DNA of 64,000 nt, taken from positions 32,984,001 to 33,048,000 of the forward strand of contig OZ038526.1 of NCBI GenBank assembly GCA_964036665.1, written 5' to 3'. The notes beneath the pieces were generated by a model, which was not told where the DNA came from, did no database searches, and saw nothing but the letters and a program-made list of their open reading frames with translations. This document shows, piece by piece, positions 12,401 through 23,300 of this stretch; the first letter of the stretch is position 1; each line of letters begins with the position of its first letter. The position numbers and the translations under genes were made by a program. Origin of the DNA: Gordius sp. MW1 (lineage: Eukaryota > Nematomorpha > Gordioida > Gordea > Gordiidae).

Positions 12401-15400
12401 TCAATCGTGGGCGTAGCCAGCATTGGGATTAGAGGGGGGGGGCGATAATGATTTAGGGAGGGACAAAATGATCATTTTTTGAAATATAAGCCATTTTGGG
12501 TTTAGAGGGAGTCAATTAAAGTATTTGAGCAAAAGCTAGATTTAATACAACCATAAATAAATAATCGAACAACTGATAATTATTATTAAGTAAGGGTGGA
12601 GCCCGCCATGTTTGAGGAATATATTAACAAACCAAACGCTACAAATTTTACTGAAAATAAATGTTAAAATCACGTGTCATAAAAAAGCCTCAAGTTTTGA
12701 CAAGTCAAGTTAAAAATGGTCTTTACTTTCGGTATTGATAAAATTTATTTTACCCCTAATATTTGTATATGTAAAGGTTTAAACAAAATTTTATATTTAT
12801 GTTTGTTTTGTGTACAATTAAAAACATGTTCATTATATATACAGAGGTCACCAATGAGTAATGACAACACCGGCAAACTACTTATGGCTTGTCTTAATAC
12901 CGGATTCAGATTCAAATCGCGCGAATTTAACTTTGTCTCTAAATATCCTATTCAATTTCATGGGTCAAACTCGGTGGTGATTATTAATATTTTTTTTGAT
13001 AGCTTAAAACGTTTTTTGCTTATTTCAACTCTTGAGATTGAATCCATACTTTGCTGATACCTAAAAATTAAAAAACATACAACATTTAAGCCTAAAAAAC
13101 ATTTTGCATCCTACAAAATCGCTGTTATGTTATGGGCCTGAAATGCAAATATGCTGTGAATTCGAAATTAAGACACGGCTATGTTAAAACCCGTACGACG
13201 ATTCTTGCTGCGCCTCAAAATCACAGATATTAAGACAAGCCCTTACAAAGAAAGTCGATTGAATATTTGATTCTCCTAGCTTCCCAAAGAAGAGGTGCTA
13301 AAATTTTAAAAAGCGCTTAATTATTCAACAAAATTTGTCAGCTTTTCTTAAACTAAAACAAAAATTTATCAAGATTTAATTATATATGATATATATAAAT
13401 CTATGAGTGCAATACTTGTGATAGAAGTAAAGATGGTTGAAAGATTGGGTTGAGGTTGAAGGAGGGCATAACTTAAATTTAAATTAAGTCCATTTGTCAA
13501 GGGGCTATTAGTGGGCAGAGAATTTGTGATATAGGTCTGCCCATCTGAAGGTTTTTTCTTGCGTTTATATGGCTGAAACAATCTCACTGGACCATGCTAT
13601 AAATATTTCAATAGATATGAAACCAAAACTATCTTATATTTAAAAATTGTAAATAATTGCAATGTATATTATACGTACATCTGCTTATTAAGATAATAAT
13701 TAATGAGATAAATAAATTAAATAGATAAAACTTTAACTCAACCTATACAAATTTTACCCTCAAGCAAAATTTAAACAATGCATTTAAAATTTAAAACAAA
13801 ATAGTTATCACAAATGAATAAAAATCCTATGAAACTTTAAATATTAACAAGATTTATAACAGCTTTATGAAATTAAAAGCCATTTTTTTCAAGTAATTAC
13901 TATAGATTCATCATCACAACAAGCACTACAAGTACAAGTGGTAGCATGAGGTATTAAAATCCTATCCTTAATAAGGCACTGTAGAGTCCTCCCAGCGTAA
14001 CGTATGCTCCTTTTCCAATCTTTACAACTTGCTCTGCCTCCTAGATTTTCAAATTCTGTTGGGGTGTACCAATTACCCTGGTGAAGTATACATCTCCCTT
14101 TGTTGCCTAATTACCCAATCGGGATTTTAAATAGTAAATTATACATATAGGAGGTAAAACCAGAGATGAGCCTTTAGAATTTATTTTCAATTAACATTAT
14201 TATATAGATCAATTAACTATCATGGTAATGCATTTAAATTTGTTATTATTGAAAATCATTTAGATTTAATTTATCAAAATAATGAATATGCTAGTATTTC
14301 CAACTTTTATAAAAAAAAGGCTTATAATAATTCCAAAGCAAACCTGAGCCAAATCTATTTCTATGAAGTTCACCATTTATATTTTTACATCTTATGGGTA
14401 ATATGGGATTATTAACTGATTCATCCCATAAATATTTAGAATCAAGGCTTTTTGAGAAAGTACTAAGGTTTGCTTTATCCGTGCTAGTTTCAGAAGATGA
14501 ATCATCTGGTAGAAATATAACATCTTGTAGGGAATTATTAAATTTAACATTTTGTCTGAATTGACACAGTTTCAAATTTGGGAGCTGATGCTCTTTTTTA
14601 CCACTTATAGTAACACTGTCACTTGATTCATAGGTAATCTTGTTAGTTTCAACATTGCCAGATTGATTCAATAGACTATTAGAGGTAAGCTCTTCTTCTG
14701 ATTTTTCAGTAGTGTATAAAATATTAAAGACACTTTTATCACCATCCATGACATGTACAGGCATTATATCAACAAGTTTATTGCTAACTTCCTTTAAACC
14801 ATCCTCCCTTAAATTATTTTTAGGCTCCAGCTTAGTAGTTGATTTGGGAACTATAATAAAACTTCCATTTTCATCTTGCAAAATTTGCATCATATTTGAG
14901 TCAATAATATAGTCAGTTTCATTTTTGTTATTGTCATTATTCAAAGTTTGCAAAAATAATGGTACATCTTCATCTAAATGTATTGAGGTGTTTGATTTAT
15001 TAGTTTCTTTTGTATCAACATGGTGCAAATTAAATATCTGATATTCCTGTGATGATATATTAAAAAATGGAGTTTGAATTTCTACAGATTTTTTATCATT
15101 GGATAATAATAATGAAGGAATGGCAGAGGCATTATTAAGTTTAGAAATGTTACTATGTACTTCTTCAAATAATGCTTCTGACCACAATAAATTAGGAATA
15201 TCAAAAGGATTATGGACATTTAATTCAGCATATGATTTGGAAGTAGCTTGTATCTTACCTGCCAAAAAATGTTGAAAATTCTGTTTGGTATATGAAACAG
15301 ATGATTTTTGATCATTTAACAAATTATCTTTAATTTCTTGACTTAACAAATTTATGCCACTATGACTCTTGATTTTTTTATTTGGTTCAAGTGTATAGTC

Positions 15401-15795
15401 ATTCTCTCTCTTCATCTCATATGTAGATTTAGAGCCTATAAAATAAAAAAACCATAAACTAAATTACTTGATAGAGCATTTTGATGCTCTTTAGAATTTG
15501 TCTTTTCATTTATGGATAGCCTTTGAATTTTTGACTTTTTGGCAAATGCACTTCTTTTTTGCAGTATGCTAACATTATTACAAGAGCTATTAATGGTTTG
15601 AGGATGCATTGAAGTAAAAGTGGTTGATATATTTGATATCTTATCGTCACACTTTGAGTCAATCTCATCATTAGGCTTATTTTTTGAAATAGGGGTGCAA
15701 GTTTCAGTTTGCAAATCTACTAAATAAGTTATTCCAGTTCCGAAATATATAGATGAATTCGTAGTTGCTTCGTTATTATCCGACGTTAAAGGCAT
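6463..15795 (-). CDS. DEAF1: DEAF-1 orthologue (SAND and MYND domain transcription factor)
   Basis: DNA-binding transcription regulator acting in the nucleus. Eight exons join in phase: 15795-15468, 15435-14344, 14106-13901, 13596-13416, 12294-12134, 11413-11303, 10089-9928, 6912-6463 (stop), giving about 896 residues; human DEAF-1 has 565. The SAND domain spans exons 2-3, with [40 protein letters not shown] and the zinc motif CTCSACCDD. Exon 4 opens with [15 protein letters not shown], matching the basic nuclear-localisation stretch of DEAF-1. Exon 5 is Ser/Thr/Pro-rich. Exon 6 matches the helical segment before the MYND finger. The last exon holds a MYND finger, CPNC to [18 protein letters not shown]. 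The first in-frame ATG at 15795 was taken as start, but the frame stays open upstream behind a possible acceptor, so an extra 5' exon cannot be excluded. Exons 5 and 7 were placed by phase, GC rise and splice sites rather than by homology. Confidence 0.93.
6941..8528. mobile_element. Family D element, TCTCG-rich ends, in the last DEAF1 intron
   Basis: The outermost bases are inverted: TAGTGTTTCGATCTCG at the left, and TTTTTCCGCATCACTA at the right. Both ends carry dense TCTCG/CGAGA words over about 110 bp. Flanks AAAATTCT and AAGATTTA are a weak candidate for an 8-bp duplication. The 1.6-kb interior is A+T-rich with no ORF of note. The left end lies 28 nt upstream of the acceptor of the last DEAF1 exon. 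The family resembles a non-autonomous hAT element, but no transposase is present. Confidence 0.6.
8925..9107 (-). CDS. Small ORF inside the last DEAF1 intron, function unknown
   Basis: Sixty-codon ATG-initiated frame beginning [15 protein letters not shown] and ending SLAELIKD, with an in-frame stop just before the ATG. Its composition is richer in G+C than the flanking intron, and residue use looks protein-like rather than A+T-driven. I do not recognise it. It is not in phase with DEAF1 as a single exon and could be part of an unrecognised mobile element. Confidence 0.2.
   Translation of the reverse strand: MDMRERAYDFIKRVLPGRGCYQRLNILIRLHSYGLNNITVAYFDTIPLTERFSLAELIKD
9437..9600. repeat. Dispersed GTTCAAGTTCAT-rich repeat, copy 1
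   Basis: Contains GAACTAGTTaAAGTTCATAG and repeated AAGTTCA words. A similar block runs from about 10255 to 10365 and resumes at 10697-10760. The family is unidentified and non-coding. Confidence 0.45.
9755..9910. mobile_element. hAT-type MITE, family A
   Basis: TAGGCGTAGCCAG at the left and TTGGCTACGCCCAT at the right, with internal runs of G then C. The right end lies 17 nt from the donor edge of DEAF1 exon 7 (9928). Confidence 0.75.
10255..10760. repeat. Dispersed GTTCAAGTTCAT-rich repeat, copy 2, split by a Tigger-like MITE
   Basis: Same motif set as 9437-9600. The block is interrupted at the TA dinucleotide at 10364 by the element at 10366-10694 and continues after it. Confidence 0.45.
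10366..10694. mobile_element. Tigger/pogo-like MITE with TA target site
   Basis: Starts CAGTCGAAACTTCTTAATCG and ends GGTTTTGACTG, the inverse of CAGTCAAAACC, with TA on each side. At 329 bp it has no transposase. CAGTCGAA-type termini are characteristic of Tigger/pogo DNA transposons. Confidence 0.75.
11068..11252. mobile_element. hAT-type MITE, family B (best copy)
   Basis: Near-perfect inverted ends TAGTGTTGTAAAAACGGCTG and CAGCCGTTTTTACAACACTA, with a further inner GGTCGACC-type repeat. Flanks CGTTCAAG and CTTTCAAG match at 7 of 8 positions, fitting an 8-bp hAT duplication. It lies about 50 nt from the donor of DEAF1 exon 6 (11303). Confidence 0.8.
11486..11614. mobile_element. Small hAT-type MITE (TAGAG..CTGCA ends)
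   Basis: Starts TAGAGAACTGCA and ends TGCAGGTCTTTA; flanks are GTCTCAAT and GTCTCAAC (7 of 8). The interior has CCCGAACCC-type words. It is the same type as the copy at 53494-53640. It lies in a DEAF1 intron. Confidence 0.7.
11937..12096. mobile_element. hAT-type MITE, family A, exact 8-bp duplication
   Basis: CATGGGCGTAGCCAGGGGGA at the left, TGCATGCGCCCATG at the right. The flanks are identical (TGCTGGAG on both sides). It lies in a DEAF1 intron, 38 nt from the donor of exon 5 (12134). Confidence 0.85.
12408..12520. mobile_element. Truncated family A MITE
   Basis: Left terminus GTGGGCGTAGCCAGCATTGG, followed by the G run and the conserved AAATGATCATTTTTTG interior. The right end is missing. 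Confidence 0.55.
12886..13242. mobile_element. Family C MITE, copy 1 (GGCTTGTCTTAATA ends)
   Basis: Starts GGCTTGTCTTAATACCGG and ends GATATTAAGACAAGCC. The interior aligns in order with the copy at 46645-46962, including AAAATCGCTGTTATGTTAT in both. The conserved interior explains an open frame across 12716-13057, which I do not treat as a gene. It lies in a DEAF1 intron. Confidence 0.75.
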
Positions 15796-16249
15796 GAAAA
15801 CTGTAAAAGTGTTTAGCACGTGATCATATTGGATATAGGTCAAAGGAGGTACGCGCTTAGAAGTCGGTTTAAAATTAAGTCTATATAGTCATAGCAAATT
15901 CCCCTTTCTTAATGTGTGCTCTTTTTTGCCCAATTTGATTTGTTTTTATGGCTCTGCAGATTTCGTTAAATTTAAAATATTAAGGAGTATTAAAGTAGTC
16001 AAGTGTCTTCGCTGAAATATTTTTACACATCGTTACACCTCAAGAGAATAAGTAAAATATCCTTAATAACGGGCCTACATTTATATTGTTTAGTGAAATC
16101 AATGATAAAAAATATTTTTCCAATGTGATGTTTTTTGTTCTGAGCCCAATTTTTATTAAGTGGTGATCAGTAACCAGCCAGTCCACGAGAAAAAATAAGA
16201 TTTTATATAATACTCGATATAAGTGTATGGACGTAATGAATCGAATTAT
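15796..16249. other. DEAF1 upstream region
   Basis: The DEAF1 reading frame stays open for about 45 nt beyond the chosen ATG, to a possible AG acceptor, so a non-coding or short coding first exon may lie here. No promoter element is recognised with confidence. Confidence 0.35.
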
Positions 16250-16560
16250 ATTAATTGCTATGCAGTTTATGGGCTCGCTTTTGGTTTTCCTGTCATGTCA
16301 TGTCCAGTCCAACTTGTAATTTTTGCATAATTGCCGTGAAAACTTATTAAGGTTCTTAATGGTTGTAAACTTATGCATTTGGTTTCGCAAATAGTCTATC
16401 TAATGACCGCCTCGCCCGAGACCAATATTCATTTTTGTTTATGGGACCCACTGATTACCTTTATACATCAATTCTAGGTTGTTGTTTTATAAGGGATGAT
16501 TGCGAAATTGGCTAAATAATTTTCTGAAAATTAATGCTGACCGTTGCTTTATTTTATTAA
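16250..16560. repeat. Family F repeat, copy 1
   Basis: Starts ATTGCTATGCAGTTTATGGG, then a TGTCATGTCATGTCC stretch, and ends near ATGCTGACCGTTGCTT. A related block is at 34645-35000. The outer word resembles the termini of the composite elements at 55-57 and 61-64 kb. It is non-coding, in the DEAF1-CSTF3 intergenic region. Confidence 0.55.
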
Positions 16561-17328
16561 TTTTTAAATGTTCCTTTGTAGAAGCTTAATATATTCAATT
16601 TAAAATGCCGATCGGGTTCTACACTATCCCATACTTAAAAAAAGACGAACTCGTCGAATAGCAGAAAAATATGGACCGACTACTGACATTCAATATAAGG
16701 TCTTTTTGGTAATATAGGCAAAAAATGCCCAAAATACTTAAAATATCCTTTGAATCTATATTTTTGAAGAAACTTTCAAGCCATTTCCTCACTAATTAAG
16801 CCCAACATAAGAGGTTCAAACGAAGTAAAATATTTAACTTCCATGTACAAGTGCCCTTTATTTACAATAATATTCATGAAATCGTACAATATATTAATAT
16901 ATACAACTATTAATTAACAATATGAACAGATATAAAACTGTTATACAAATGGTGATGTAAAGCTTTAATTTCAATTAAACCCCATCTTCGCGACGAAACT
17001 TTAATAATTTTTAACATTAAAGCAGAGCCAGGTATTTACACAAACGTAGTTTAGAATTTAGGGTTAAAATGTATTTTAACAAATTTCTAATTTAAAAGGT
17101 CGTCACCCCACTAATTCCCAAATATTCGCTATATAATTAGCCAAACTTAACCGTCAAAAATAAGAGTAACAAGACCTTAAAATATATATATACATAAACG
17201 ATGCTGGCCAAAAACAATAATTTTCATAAAATATCTAGCTGACATGTTGAAAAAATCGTTGTTTCCATTGTAAAGAGACATAATTTCTTCAATGTTTTTC
17301 TGTATAATTGTCAATTTTGTAAGTTTCT
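16561..17328. other. CSTF3 downstream region
   Basis: A minus-strand AATAAA at 16858-16863 could be the CSTF3 poly(A) signal, about 465 nt past the stop. Nothing else is recognised. Confidence 0.35.
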
Positions 17329-20300
17329 TCATTTAACTTTTTTTTGTTGTCTCATGCGGTAAATATCATTGACTGGTGGTGTAACTACAGTAGGCCCGTT
17401 ATCGTCAAAATCATCGTACTCTTCACTCATCTTGTTATTACCAGTTTTACCACGGTACAGGGGCGACTTGGATGTGCCAAATTTTTTGGCGCTTTTAGCA
17501 GAATTGCTAATTCCTGCTTCGTCTAGCTGGCCCGGGGTCGTCTTGGGTGACATAGTAGTGTTGGGCGATGATTGAGCATTACTACCATGGTTGGCCGCCA
17601 GTTGACGAGGAGTTAGAGCCAATTGAGGAGATATTTCTTTAGCTGAACATGCAATAAAAAGGATTATATTCGGCAAAATACATGTGAGCGTTAGTAAAAT
17701 TTATCGAACAGATGTTTGACATTAAAAGTTTTATTAACAATTAAACACTATAAATGACTAAACATAATTATGGTGAATGTATTTGGACTACCCTTGTTAA
17801 GGTTATATGGACGCATCAAGCGGTAAATCAAAGAAGCATTAATTAATTACGTAACAACTTACAGCTATTTTAAACAAACTTTTCTCAATTTTTTTATCCA
17901 AAGTGTTGCGTTTACTTGTCTAAAAATTAATTGCTCTTCGTTAATAAAATTGGTCACAAAATTAAGAAACAAATGAATAAATATGTAAACTGCAAAATAA
18001 TTAGAAAACACAAATCCTTATCTATATTACCAGTTTGGGAGGCGTTCCAGTTGTTTAGTATGGTCAGCAAATGATCAATCATAACGAACGGACCCTTAAA
18101 TTTTTTTATATATTAATTGCATTGCATGCAATATATGGGTATAATACAATATGTACAGAGGGAATAATGGGGCTAGCTATAGAGAAAAATAGTATCTTTT
18201 AATTCTTTTTTATACCTATTGAGAATAAAAAATTTATTTGCATCATATGTGTCTTTTCAATAGGTACAAGTAAAGAAAAGTATTATAGCAAAATTCAACC
18301 TTAAAATTGGATACAAAAAATTAGTTGGCAAAATCCAAGTATTTTTAAAATTAATTATTTTACTTTTTTTGAATGCTTAAATAGAATTTTTGAAAAAAAT
18401 AATAAATTCTTTCTGTCCACTTATTATTAAATAGTACAGAAATATAGGATAATATTACTACACATAACTGTTAAGACCCGATTTCCTCTATATTTAATAA
18501 AGTATGCCAAAACTTGTAAAATAACATAAAACCTCCGTTAAAGAATAATCATTTACCAGATTGATTTAACATATAATTTAAAAATTAAGTAATCAACATT
18601 TATTTCAGGTTATGTAAAACAAGCCCATTAAATCTTTTTTTACGTTCATAAATACAAATCATCCCTAAATTTACCCATTTTCTTAAAATATTAACAATCA
18701 TGGGCTCAACAAAAGGACATGCGAGAGGAGCAAAAAAATGAAAAAGCATCATCAAAAATGAAACTAAATTTTGGCCTCGGGCCGGGGTCAGCAAAAAGTA
18801 AATTAAAACAGCAATCATTAAGTTTTTTTCGATTTTTTTTTCTCTATTAAAAAATATCAGTTCTTGCCTGCCTTTCTCTGCTAGCTAAAGCCTTTAATAA
18901 CAAACACAACTATAAAACAAGAAAATGAATTGATTTAATCACACTCAGGACTAAATAGACTGCTCATCAACTTTAAATAAGATTTTCCGCCATTTTGAAC
19001 CGTGCACAAATAATTGTAATTTTGGTTAATTAAAGTGTTTTAAAACGTAATAAAAAAATATTGAATTAGTTAAAGGTTAAAAACAACATTTTATATATCA
19101 TTTACAATATTCGTAAAAATAAAAATACTGCGATGATGTTATGTTAAAGCAATTTAGTGCCATCTGCATTTATTAAATAATCATTTAAATTAATTAACAT
19201 TATTTTTTATTTATTAACTCATGAGGAAGGTAAATTCACTTTCTCTGTTTTAACAATGGGTACAGTGCGGAAGGACATGGGAGATAGTTAAATTCAAAAC
19301 GGTGAATTTAGTGATACACATTTTACCATAAGAAACATATGACATGAGCAGTCTATGTAGTCTATGTTCACACTAATCCAAAACCCGAATGCTACCAAAA
19401 TGTGTTTAAAAACAGCGAAACGCATTAGATCAAGATGTTGTAATAAGCCAAGGGAAGGGGATTTACCATGTATTGAGAGGGTGATGGTAGGGCGTTGAGC
19501 AAGGAGGAGACTGCGGGAGGTACGGCAAAAACACCGCCTGGAATGATAAAGCTTTGACTACCGGCGTCTAGTGCAAATAGATTCATATGTAATTTTTGGC
19601 CCATTTTAATTCAATTTAAAATCATACATTAGTTTTATGCCAAAAATCATGGTAAATAAATGAGAGAGATATGAGGTAGAACTAAATCATCTATATTTAG
19701 GAACAAATATTTGTTAACTTATTGAGCAAAATACTTATATTTCATAATTTTAATCGATAAATAGCAGTAGTTTTGTAAACGGCTCAATTCTGTTTGGTCG
19801 ACAGCCAAAGATTTTTTGGTCTGCTTTTCATAGTCAACCTCTAGACTTAGTCGAAATTTGAAAAACGGACTAGAGTCAACAGTTCGTTTTAGTAAAAAAA
19901 AAGTTCGACCAAACAAATCCAGCCGTTTTTACAACTCGAAAATCTAAATAGCAGTATGGGTATTTTGAAATCACATAATTTATCATCTAAAGGGGGAGGG
20001 TCAAGAGATAAACTACAACTAAAATTAATGACTTAGCCAAATACAAAAAATACGCCTCAACCATAATAAATTACAATTATCTCAAAAATAAAATTAAACC
20101 ATAAATTTTAGTAGAAAAATTGATAAAAATATACTTTTTAGCGGTTTAAAGGGAAACATTTGGCTTTCGTCAGGCATGTAATGGGCGGCGTTAGGGGTTT
20201 GCGATGGTTTTTGCAGAGTAGACACCTTATCAGTTGCTGGCTGAGTTGGGATGGGCAAAAGGTCGCGGTACCTGAAACGATCTATCAAAAGTGTCAGGGT

Positions 20301-23300
20301 TTTGTCTGGATTTTCGAGATTCTACAAAAGCGGAAACAAATATTTTTTCTCGAACATATGATCACATCACAAAATATAAAAATTTATTTCAATAGAAATC
20401 ATCTAAATTTGTAAAACAACACATATAGAAGTCACGTCGTTTTAAAAAACCCTAGCATAAAAACGTTTTTGAAGTATGAAAACTTAGAAAGTGTGGGAAA
20501 TATATGTAACTTCCTTGAAATAAAGCTAAAATGATACTTACCTCAACATTATACAATAAAACCAGAAAACGAAATTGCTACATTTTAGCTTAACCAACAA
20601 CCAAAATAAAAGCTAATATATGTTTAAAATTGCTTAGCAAAACTTTCAAATCACCACTTCTAAGTTAAAAATCAACGACAATATTAATTAAGGATTATTA
20701 AAGAAATATAAGAAAACCAAAAAATCTAATAGTCAAAGCTGAACAAAACATTTCCCTTTGGTACACAATTTAAATTTTTTGATTTTGAAATGAATTATAA
20801 AAAATATGTCAGCTTTAAGATTAAAAATACTGGGTTAAATGAGGCAATCCTTCTTTGATCGACTTTGTGTATGTTTGCTAAATCTCCAACTTCACCCTCA
20901 AAATCCAGAAATCGGTTCCAAATAGTTCTGTAAAATTCAACGTTTTATATAATAAATCTCCATTTTTCCATACAAATTTCAAATTTACAAAACTAAAACA
21001 TAACATTTGATCAAATAATTTATTACCGAACTCAAATTTTTTTTCATAAATTAAACTAATAATTTGAATTTTAAATTACAAGGTTTTCTCCGGGGATACT
21101 TGAATTGCTATAGAATTTAGAAGTCTCTCGAAAAGAACGCGTGTATTGTTATCATCTAAAACGATAGCAATGATTAAAAAAATTTACAATAAAATAAGAA
21201 TGCATATTCAGTATTTTAAAAATAGCAATGATTAAAAAATTTTAAATTAGAATAAAAATGCATATGTTCAGTATTTAAAATTAATAATAACTAAAAGCAA
21301 AATAAACAATCGAACGTTAGTACCAATCGTAAGTATTTTTAACTTATTTTTAAACAAAACAAAATTCACTGCCAATCAATTTATGATTTAATAACAAAAT
21401 AGGGATCAGAAATTGAGGGCGAAAAGTTGAGAATAAAAAAGTTCAGAAGAAAAAATGAAATGAAAATTGCACCAGTTTTGACTTAATAAAAAAACTATTT
21501 TGATAATATTGACTACTAACACAATTTGCAAAATAATTTGAGATAATCAATTATAAATTTTACCGTTCAAGCTTTGCAAAAAATCGACGTAGTCCAAGAG
21601 ATAAGCCGTTTCCAATGAATATTTTTTCAGTCCCAATTCAAAAATTTTCAGAGCTACGCTTTTGTCCTATAAAATTGTTTTAAAGGTTATCATATTATGC
21701 CACCTTCAATTATTTTTAACGTAAAATAAATTAGATCGGAGGAGATATTTACTTTCAGAATTTTATTATACATTGATATAGACTAACAATCAAAAGACTG
21801 TTAAAAATCTATATATTTAAGCAACCATGAGCGTAGCCAGGGGGTGGCAGGGAGGGGCGAATGCCCCTCTCTAAATTCAAAATCATTTGAATTGTAATAT
21901 TATTATGGCTAAGATTTCAAAAAATAATCATTTTACCCCTCCCTAAATCATTATCGCCCCCCTCTTAATCCAATCCTGGCTAGGCCCATGTATGCAACAG
22001 AAGTGATGCTAAAAACGACCGCCACCTTGATTATCTTACTAGTTTTTACCCTGAGACGGATTGTATTGGTCAATAATTTTATTTTCTTTTCTTTTTATCA
22101 CTATATTTTACTTTTAAAAGACTTTAGCTGATAATAACCTAAAGGTTTTTTTTATTATTATATCAAAATATGCGTTTTCCTAACCATATAGTTTAAGTTT
22201 TTAAATTTTTTACAAGGAATAAGCAGTCTATTAGTTTATATTAAAGTTTTAAACGGCTGTTTGTTTGGTCGACCTTTGTTCAACTGGTCCGCTTTTCAAC
22301 TTTCGACTAAGTCTAGAGGTCGACTAAGAAAAACAGACCACAAATCGACCAAAACAAAAGGGCGACCAAACAAAACACAGCCGTTTTTGCAACACTAGTC
22401 TTCTATACATATAAATCATTGAGTAAAGCCGCGATAAAACAAACCTTGCTGCAGTAATATTCCATGAGGGCTGCGCAAGTGTAGATGTGATAAGTAGTTC
22501 TATTATCATCCCTAGCCTTTTTAAAAGTTATTCTAGCTCCTTTGATACCAGATACTCGCCTAGCGTAACGCATGTACTGAATATACACCTAATTTCGAAA
22601 AATAAAATGCACGATTAGATTAGAAGTTTTAAAATAGAATAAATAAAGAGTTCAAAACGCTTAAAAATTGTATTTAATTATATATTATTTTACATAAATT
22701 TTTGATAATATTTAAAAAAAGGTGAAAAAAGTGTTTGTTCCTAAATTTCAGTGCATTTGCTATTTGTCCTCAACAAATAAGACTCAATCAAAATCAACTA
22801 AAGTCATATTAATTGCTACGCTCTTTATAGCTCACTATGGCTGTTTGTCTCATAGTGTCTGTCCTGAGCAATTTTAAGTTGGTAAATTTTTAGAATATAT
22901 ATATATATGATTAAATCTTAATCTAACGTTTAAATTCAGTTTTGCAACGATTATATGTTTGCAAACATGAGAAAAAATAATGCTATTTACCAAAGAGTAG
23001 TTTATGTCCGTGTTGACGTTGTTGGCGCTCAGCAATTTTTCGTAGATATTTTCTACTTTGCTGTGATTTTCACGCGTCTAAAAACATATTTTCTATATAG
23101 AATAATTGCTAAATAAATATTCAAATATGTATTTTATTATGATCTTCTTAGAGCTGAGGAAAATGGTAAACATTATCAAGAAAAAGTCTATCAAAAAAAT
23201 TGTCTATAGGTTAACAAATAATAAAATTCAAAAAGCTGGACAATATTTCAAAATTTAAAGAGTTAGATATTTGTAACCTCTTCGAAATCGGCTTGAAAAA

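Noticed and set aside
12716-13057. Plus-strand 113-codon frame
   Set aside because: Most of it overlaps a family C MITE, the copy at 46645-46962 does not keep the frame, and it lies in a DEAF1 intron.
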